This document shows, piece by piece, positions 6,225 to 9,494 of a stretch of 9,494 bases of DNA; the stretch's first letter is position 1, and each line of letters opens with the position of its first letter. The position numbers were made by a program, and so were the translations under genes. The stretch is from Caryophanales bacterium UBA5632 (GTDB lineage: Bacteria; Bacillota_I; Bacilli_A; Izemoplasmatales; Hujiaoplasmataceae). The notes beneath the pieces were generated by a model. It saw nothing but the letters and a program-made list of their open reading frames with translations. It searched no databases and was not told the DNA's origin. The stretch lies in assembly GCA_002421405.1 (NCBI GenBank), contig DIJY01000001.1, positions 1-9,494 on the forward strand, read 5' to 3'.

Positions 6225-6233
6225 TGGTATAAT
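6225..6233 (+). promoter_or_regulatory. Extended -10 promoter of the aldehyde dehydrogenase gene
   Basis: TGG then TATAAT (6225-6233) forms an extended -10; no good -35 is seen at 17-bp spacing, where the opposing promoter's -10 lies. The predicted start near 6240 leaves a leader of about 25 nt. Confidence 0.7.
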
Positions 6234-6265
6234 AAATTTAATTTCAATATCAAAGGAGATTCATC

Positions 6266-7630
6266 ATGGACATTCAAAACCTTGTAGAACGACAAAGGGC
6301 CTATTTTAATACGAACGTGACAAAAGATATCAACTTCCGCTTAAACGCGCTCAAAACGCTTCAAAAAATCGTTATAGCGCATGAAGGCAAGATTATCGCA
6401 GCGTTAAAAAAAGATTTGAATAAAGCGCCGATGGAAGCCGTCATGACAGAGATTGGAATTGTTCGAAGCGAACTAACGCACATGATTAAACACCTCAAGC
6501 GTTATGCAAAGCCAAAAAGAGTGAAAACGCCGTTGGTTTTGTTTTCTGCTAAAAGCGAAATTCATCCTGAACCTTTTGGCGTCGTTTTAATCATGTCGCC
6601 TTGGAATTATCCATTTCAACTCGCAATTGATCCATTAATTGGTGCGATTGCGGCCGGCAACTGTGCGATTGTCAAACCAGGATCTTATGCCGCAAATACG
6701 GCAGAAGCCATTCAAGAATTAATCGACCATACTTTTAAAGAAGAGTATGTCGCGACGGTATTAGGCGGCAGAGAAGAAAATACGATGTTACTCGAACAAA
6801 AATTCGATTATATTTTCTTTACAGGGTCTTCAAACGTGGGTAAAACCGTCATGGAAAAAGCAAGTCATCACTTAACCCCCATTTCATTAGAATTAGGTGG
6901 CAAATCACCTTGTATCATCGATGGGACAATGAACATGAAATTAACCGCGAAACGGTTGGCCTTTGGAAAGTTCGTGAATGCCGGACAAACGTGTGTCGCA
7001 CCGGATTATGTGTTTGTCAAAAAGGAGTATCGTGAGCCTCTAATCAATGAATTAAAACAAGTCATCACTGAATTTTTTGGCAATGATCCCATTAGTAATC
7101 CCGACTTACCAAAAATCATCAATCATAAACATCATGAACGGCTTTTAGGTCTCCTCAAAGAACAAACGCTTGCCTTAGGAGGTAGCGCTTCTGATACCTC
7201 GATTGCTCCGACGGTTTTAATCGACGTATCACTCGATTCTCCGGTTATGCAAGAAGAAATCTTTGGACCGATTTTACCGGTAATGACCTATGATCACATC
7301 GAAGAAGTCATCACTTACATTAAATCAAAAGACCGTCCTTTAGCGCTTTACTTGTTTTCAACTGATCAAAAAATGCAAAAACGAATTACGAATGAAATCA
7401 GTTTTGGTGGCGGAACGTTCAATGATACTTTAATGCACGTTGCCTCTTCCGAATTAGGGTTCGGTGGCGTCGGCACATCGGGAATGGGAAGTTATCATGG
7501 CATTCATTCCTTCAATACTTTTTCCCATTTAAAATCAATCTTGAAAAGAAAAAATTGGATTGATCTTTCTTTCAGATATCACCCTTATACGAACCAAAAA
7601 AAGGCTTTAATCGACAAATTCACTCGATAA
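6266..7630 (+). CDS. Aldehyde dehydrogenase, class-3 type
   Basis: Oxidises aldehydes to carboxylates with NAD(P); members of this ALDH3-like group often act on fatty, aromatic or other medium-chain aldehydes; cytosolic or peripheral. The 454-aa length fits the short class-3 form rather than the roughly 490-aa class-1/2 enzymes. Motifs are SPWNYPF with Asn114, the cofactor motif FTGSSNVGK (185-193), LELGGKSP (208-215) with general base Glu209, NAGQTCVAPDY (238-248) with catalytic Cys243, EEIFGPILPV (330-339), and the class-3 tail with GMGSYHG and KRKNWIDLSFRYHPY. The usual KPSE block reads KPGS (137-140). Start supported by AAAGGAG (6252-6258) 7 nt upstream. Divergent from the SDR gene. The end has no clear T-tract terminator, only AT-rich palindromic sequence after the stop. 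Confidence 0.94.
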   Translation: MDIQNLVERQRAYFNTNVTKDINFRLNALKTLQKIVIAHEGKIIAALKKDLNKAPMEAVMTEIGIVRSELTHMIKHLKRYAKPKRVKTPLVLFSAKSEIHPEPFGVVLIMSPWNYPFQLAIDPLIGAIAAGNCAIVKPGSYAANTAEAIQELIDHTFKEEYVATVLGGREENTMLLEQKFDYIFFTGSSNVGKTVMEKASHHLTPISLELGGKSPCIIDGTMNMKLTAKRLAFGKFVNAGQTCVAPDYVFVKKEYREPLINELKQVITEFFGNDPISNPDLPKIINHKHHERLLGLLKEQTLALGGSASDTSIAPTVLIDVSLDSPVMQEEIFGPILPVMTYDHIEEVITYIKSKDRPLALYLFSTDQKMQKRITNEISFGGGTFNDTLMHVASSELGFGGVGTSGMGSYHGIHSFNTFSHLKSILKRKNWIDLSFRYHPYTNQKKALIDKFTR

Positions 7631-7708
7631 ACAGAACTGTTAATATCCTTCAAAAAATAAATGAATGTTTATTAAATCGATTTATTTAATGAAAAGGTTT
7701 TCATAGGC

Positions 7709-7737
7709 TTGTCAAAGGTTTTAATTCGTGGTAATAT
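7709..7737 (+). promoter_or_regulatory. Promoter of the riboswitch-permease transcript
   Basis: TTGTCA (7709-7714, 5/6 match), a 17-bp spacer and TAATAT (7732-7737, 4/6), with TG plus one base before the -10 (7729-7731). The start would be near 7744, about 32 nt before the riboswitch aptamer. Confidence 0.65.
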
Positions 7738-7775
7738 GGTTTTGTTTTGTTGCAATCAAATTGAATAGCTAGATC

Positions 7776-7842
7776 GCCAATATAATATGGATAATTTGGT
7801 TCCGTAGTTTCTACCAGTCGACCTAATCGGCTGCCTATTGGT
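7776..7842 (+). promoter_or_regulatory. Purine (guanine-type) riboswitch aptamer
   Basis: All parts of the three-way junction can be laid out by hand. P1 is 7776-7782 with 7836-7842 (GCCAATA/TATTGGT, 7 bp); J1/2 is TAAT (7783-7786); P2 is 7787-7792 with 7800-7805; L2 is 7793-7799, ending in the conserved GG; J2/3 is the hallmark AGTTTCTAC (7806-7814); P3 is 7815-7820 with 7828-7833; L3 is 7821-7827. The base equivalent to position 74, which pairs with the ligand, is C (7835), predicting guanine/hypoxanthine rather than adenine. Deviations: the preceding J3/1 base (73) is C at 7834 instead of the usual A, and the first L3 base is A at 7821 instead of C. A terminator follows, so ligand binding should switch the permease off. 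Confidence 0.92.
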
Positions 7843-7890
7843 TACATGGTTTTTTTCTGAATGCCCCAAAAGCATCCAGTTTATTTTGTT

Positions 7891-7922
7891 GGCGAGTATA
7901 GTCATTTATACTGGCTTTTTTT
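7891..7922 (+). terminator. Riboswitch expression-platform terminator
   Basis: GGC-G-AGTATA (7891-7900) pairs with TATACT-G-GC and the next T (7907-7916), leaving one G-G mismatch and a 6-nt loop. The run of seven T's is 7916-7922. Placed between the aptamer and the permease ribosome-binding site, it fits a ligand-dependent attenuator. The antiterminator pairing is not resolved; a candidate is CTGCC (7831-7835) with the terminator's left arm. Confidence 0.82.
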
Positions 7923-7969
7923 ATTTGCCAAAAACAAAACAAAAAAAATCATAGGAGGATCTCTAACAA

Positions 7970-9400
7970 ATGGAAAAGCTTCAAAACTTCTTCAAACTGC
8001 GTGAAAATGGTACCACCATTACCAAAGAACTCATCGCTGGAGCAACAACCTTCTTTGCGATGGTCTACATCATTTTCGTCAATCCGTCGATGCTGTCACA
8101 AACTGGCATGCCCTTCGGAGCCGTCTTCTTGGCAACCATCATCGCAACCGTCATTGGTACATTGATCATGGGTTTGTTCGCCAATGTTCCTTATGCTTTA
8201 GCACCTGGCATGGGACTCAATGCGTTCTTTACCTACACCGTTGTCTTTGCTTTAGGATTTCATTGGAGCGAAGCCCTTGGACTCGTTTTCATCTGTGGTC
8301 TGATCAACGTTTTAATCACCGTGACGAAAATCCGTAAATCGATTGTTAAAGCGATTCCAGTATCATTACAACACGCAATTGGCGGCGGTATTGGTATTTT
8401 CATTGCTTACATCGGTTTTAAAAACGCTGGTTTCTTCGGATTTACCGCTGACCCAGGAACATGGTTTGAAATTCCTGGTGGCGCAGCAATCATCGATTCT
8501 TCAATTATCCCAGCGTTAACTAATTTTGATTCATGGGGTCCTGTATTAGCGTTAATTGGTATTATAATTACTGTTATTTTATTATTAATGAAGGTGAAAG
8601 GCGCGATCTTAATTGGTATCGTCTTAACAACATTAATCGGTTGGCCAATGGGTGTCACTAGTTTCGCTATCGGCGGATTTGATATCGCATCGCCTTGGGG
8701 AGAACTTGGAACAACCTTCGGAGCCGCTTTTAAAGGCATTGGGACCATGTTCCAAGATCCTGCTAAAATACCGATGGCTTTTCTTGCGATTTTCGCTTTC
8801 AGTTTAACCGATACCTTTGATACAATTGGTACATTTGTTGGAACAGGAAGAGCATCTGGCATTTTCTCTGAAGCTGATTTAACTTCAATTGAAGAAGGAA
8901 AAGGTTTTAAAACAAAAATGGAAAAAGCATTATTCGCTGACTCCGTCGCAACGTCGATCGGCGCTGTTTTCGGAACATCGAATACAACGACTTATATTGA
9001 ATCCGCCGCGGGAATTGAAGCCGGCGGAAGAACGGGTTTAACGTCAGTCTTTACCGCATTTTTCTTCTTACTTTGTATTTTAATTGCCCCAATCGTTGGC
9101 ATCGTTCCAGCACAAGCAACCGCTCCGGCACTCATCATCGTTGGTATCATGATGGCTGGCGCCTTCAAACATGTCAACTGGACTGATTTTGAAGAAGCAG
9201 TTCCTGCATTCTTCTCCGCGATTTTAATGGCATTGGCTTATAACATTTCGATTGGCATCGCCTTTGGATTCATTTTCTATGTGATTGTTAAACTTGTCAC
9301 AAAAAAAGTAAAAGAAGTTCATCCAATCCTTTGGGTATCTTCTGGATTATTCGTTGTTTATTTTGTACTCATGGCTTTAAACGCTTTAGGCGTTCTCTAA
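7970..9400 (+). CDS. pbuG: Purine base permease, NCS2 family (AzgA/PbuG type)
   Basis: Imports purine bases (hypoxanthine, guanine, possibly adenine) by proton symport across the cytoplasmic membrane. The 476-aa protein is highly hydrophobic, with about 12-14 predicted membrane segments. AzgA-group signatures are clear: ALAPGMGLNAFF (76-87), LQHAIGGGIG (133-142), the substrate-region DTFDTIGT (281-288) and SNTTTYIESAAGIEAGGRTGL (337-357, the second half-site). These distinguish it from xanthine (PbuX) or uracil (UraA) carriers. AGGAGG at 7953-7958 lies 11 nt before the ATG, slightly long. It is a single-gene transcript under a guanine-type riboswitch, which agrees with a guanine/hypoxanthine substrate as in B. 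subtilis PbuG; the exact base preference is inferred. A strong terminator follows. Confidence 0.93.
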   Translation: MEKLQNFFKLRENGTTITKELIAGATTFFAMVYIIFVNPSMLSQTGMPFGAVFLATIIATVIGTLIMGLFANVPYALAPGMGLNAFFTYTVVFALGFHWSEALGLVFICGLINVLITVTKIRKSIVKAIPVSLQHAIGGGIGIFIAYIGFKNAGFFGFTADPGTWFEIPGGAAIIDSSIIPALTNFDSWGPVLALIGIIITVILLLMKVKGAILIGIVLTTLIGWPMGVTSFAIGGFDIASPWGELGTTFGAAFKGIGTMFQDPAKIPMAFLAIFAFSLTDTFDTIGTFVGTGRASGIFSEADLTSIEEGKGFKTKMEKALFADSVATSIGAVFGTSNTTTYIESAAGIEAGGRTGLTSVFTAFFFLLCILIAPIVGIVPAQATAPALIIVGIMMAGAFKHVNWTDFEEAVPAFFSAILMALAYNISIGIAFGFIFYVIVKLVTKKVKEVHPILWVSSGLFVVYFVLMALNALGVL

Positions 9401-9415
9401 TCGTATTACCACGCT

Positions 9416-9458
9416 AAAAGACATTTCCTTGAATGGAAGTGTCTTTTTTGTTTTTTTT
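9416..9458 (+). terminator. Intrinsic terminator of the permease gene
   Basis: A 13-bp stem (9416-9428 with 9435-9447, one G-U pair) with a 6-nt loop is followed by a T-rich tract to 9458. It starts 16 nt after the stop. The remaining 36 nt of the window hold nothing I can identify. Confidence 0.93.
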
Positions 9459-9494
9459 GATTTCAATTTAGGTTGTTTTGATGCATAAATTAGT

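Larger units (their letters stand above)
7631..7969 (+). other. 339-nt intergenic leader region before the purine permease
   Basis: The first about 75 nt hold only AT-rich sequence with small palindromes (for example a 12-bp one at 7673-7684) and no convincing terminator for the aldehyde dehydrogenase. The rest is the permease leader: promoter (7709-7737), purine aptamer (7776-7842), linker with a T-run at 7850-7856, terminator (7891-7922) and ribosome-binding site (7953-7958). No small gene is supported. Confidence 0.8.

Noticed and set aside
7656..7686. Possible terminator for the aldehyde dehydrogenase (AATAAA/TTTATT hairpin and a TAAATCGATTTA palindrome)
   Set aside because: The stems are A/T only, with no GC-rich base and no T-run directly after, so I do not call it a terminator.
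8407..8862. A 151-codon open frame on the minus strand inside the permease gene
   Set aside because: It is antisense to a clear NCS2 protein, has proline/isoleucine-rich composition mirroring hydrophobic codons on the other strand, and lacks its own family motifs.
1..9494. CRISPR arrays, insertion sequences, tRNA/rRNA genes, toxin-antitoxin or phage genes
   Set aside because: No spaced repeat arrays, transposase motifs, tRNA cloverleaf or small paired genes of that type were seen; all long frames are explained by metabolic genes.

Overview
The window looks like a chromosomal stretch from a low-GC fermentative bacterium of the Firmicutes/Mollicutes side, perhaps Acholeplasma-, Izemoplasma- or Haloplasma-like. 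The base composition is AT-rich, intergenic regions are short, Shine-Dalgarno sites are strong (AAGGAG/AGGAGG), intrinsic hairpins carry T-tracts, and several promoters are of the extended -10 type. A butyrate kinase points to fermentation. TGA is used as a real stop (5205-5207, directly before a terminator) and the tryptophan codons I checked are TGG, so the genetic code is the standard one and not the Mycoplasma/Spiroplasma code. The taxonomic placement is inference.

Layout. (1) 1-902: 3' part of butyrate kinase, closed by a terminator. (2) 1009-3754: an NAD-salvage operon of nicotinamidase, nicotinate phosphoribosyltransferase (overlapping the first gene by 14 nt) and a COG3568-type endonuclease/exonuclease/phosphatase hydrolase whose ribosome-binding site overlaps the previous stop; a terminator follows. 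(3) 4027-5207: a deoxynucleoside kinase behind a perfect-consensus promoter and a hairpin at the predicted 5' end of the mRNA, followed by a small uncharacterised protein with an HExxH metallopeptidase motif. (4) A shared bidirectional terminator, then a minus-strand extended-SDR (epimerase/reductase-like) gene. (5) A class-3 aldehyde dehydrogenase, divergent from the SDR across an 89-nt region that holds back-to-back promoters and a perfect 12-bp palindrome. (6) A 339-nt leader with a promoter, a purine riboswitch and a terminator, controlling an AzgA/PbuG-type purine permease that ends in its own terminator.

How the genes fit together. The theme is salvage: nicotinamide to nicotinate to NaMN, deoxynucleosides to dNMPs, and uptake of purine bases under riboswitch control. 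The SDR/aldehyde dehydrogenase pair may handle carbonyl compounds. No mobile element, CRISPR array, tRNA or rRNA was seen.

I see no evidence for a wholly new multi-gene system. The items most worth a second look are the non-canonical core and loop bases of the riboswitch, the two poorly characterised proteins riding in salvage operons (the hydrolase after pncB and the HExxH protein after the kinase), the kinase's missing motif arginine, and the palindrome in the divergent promoter region.
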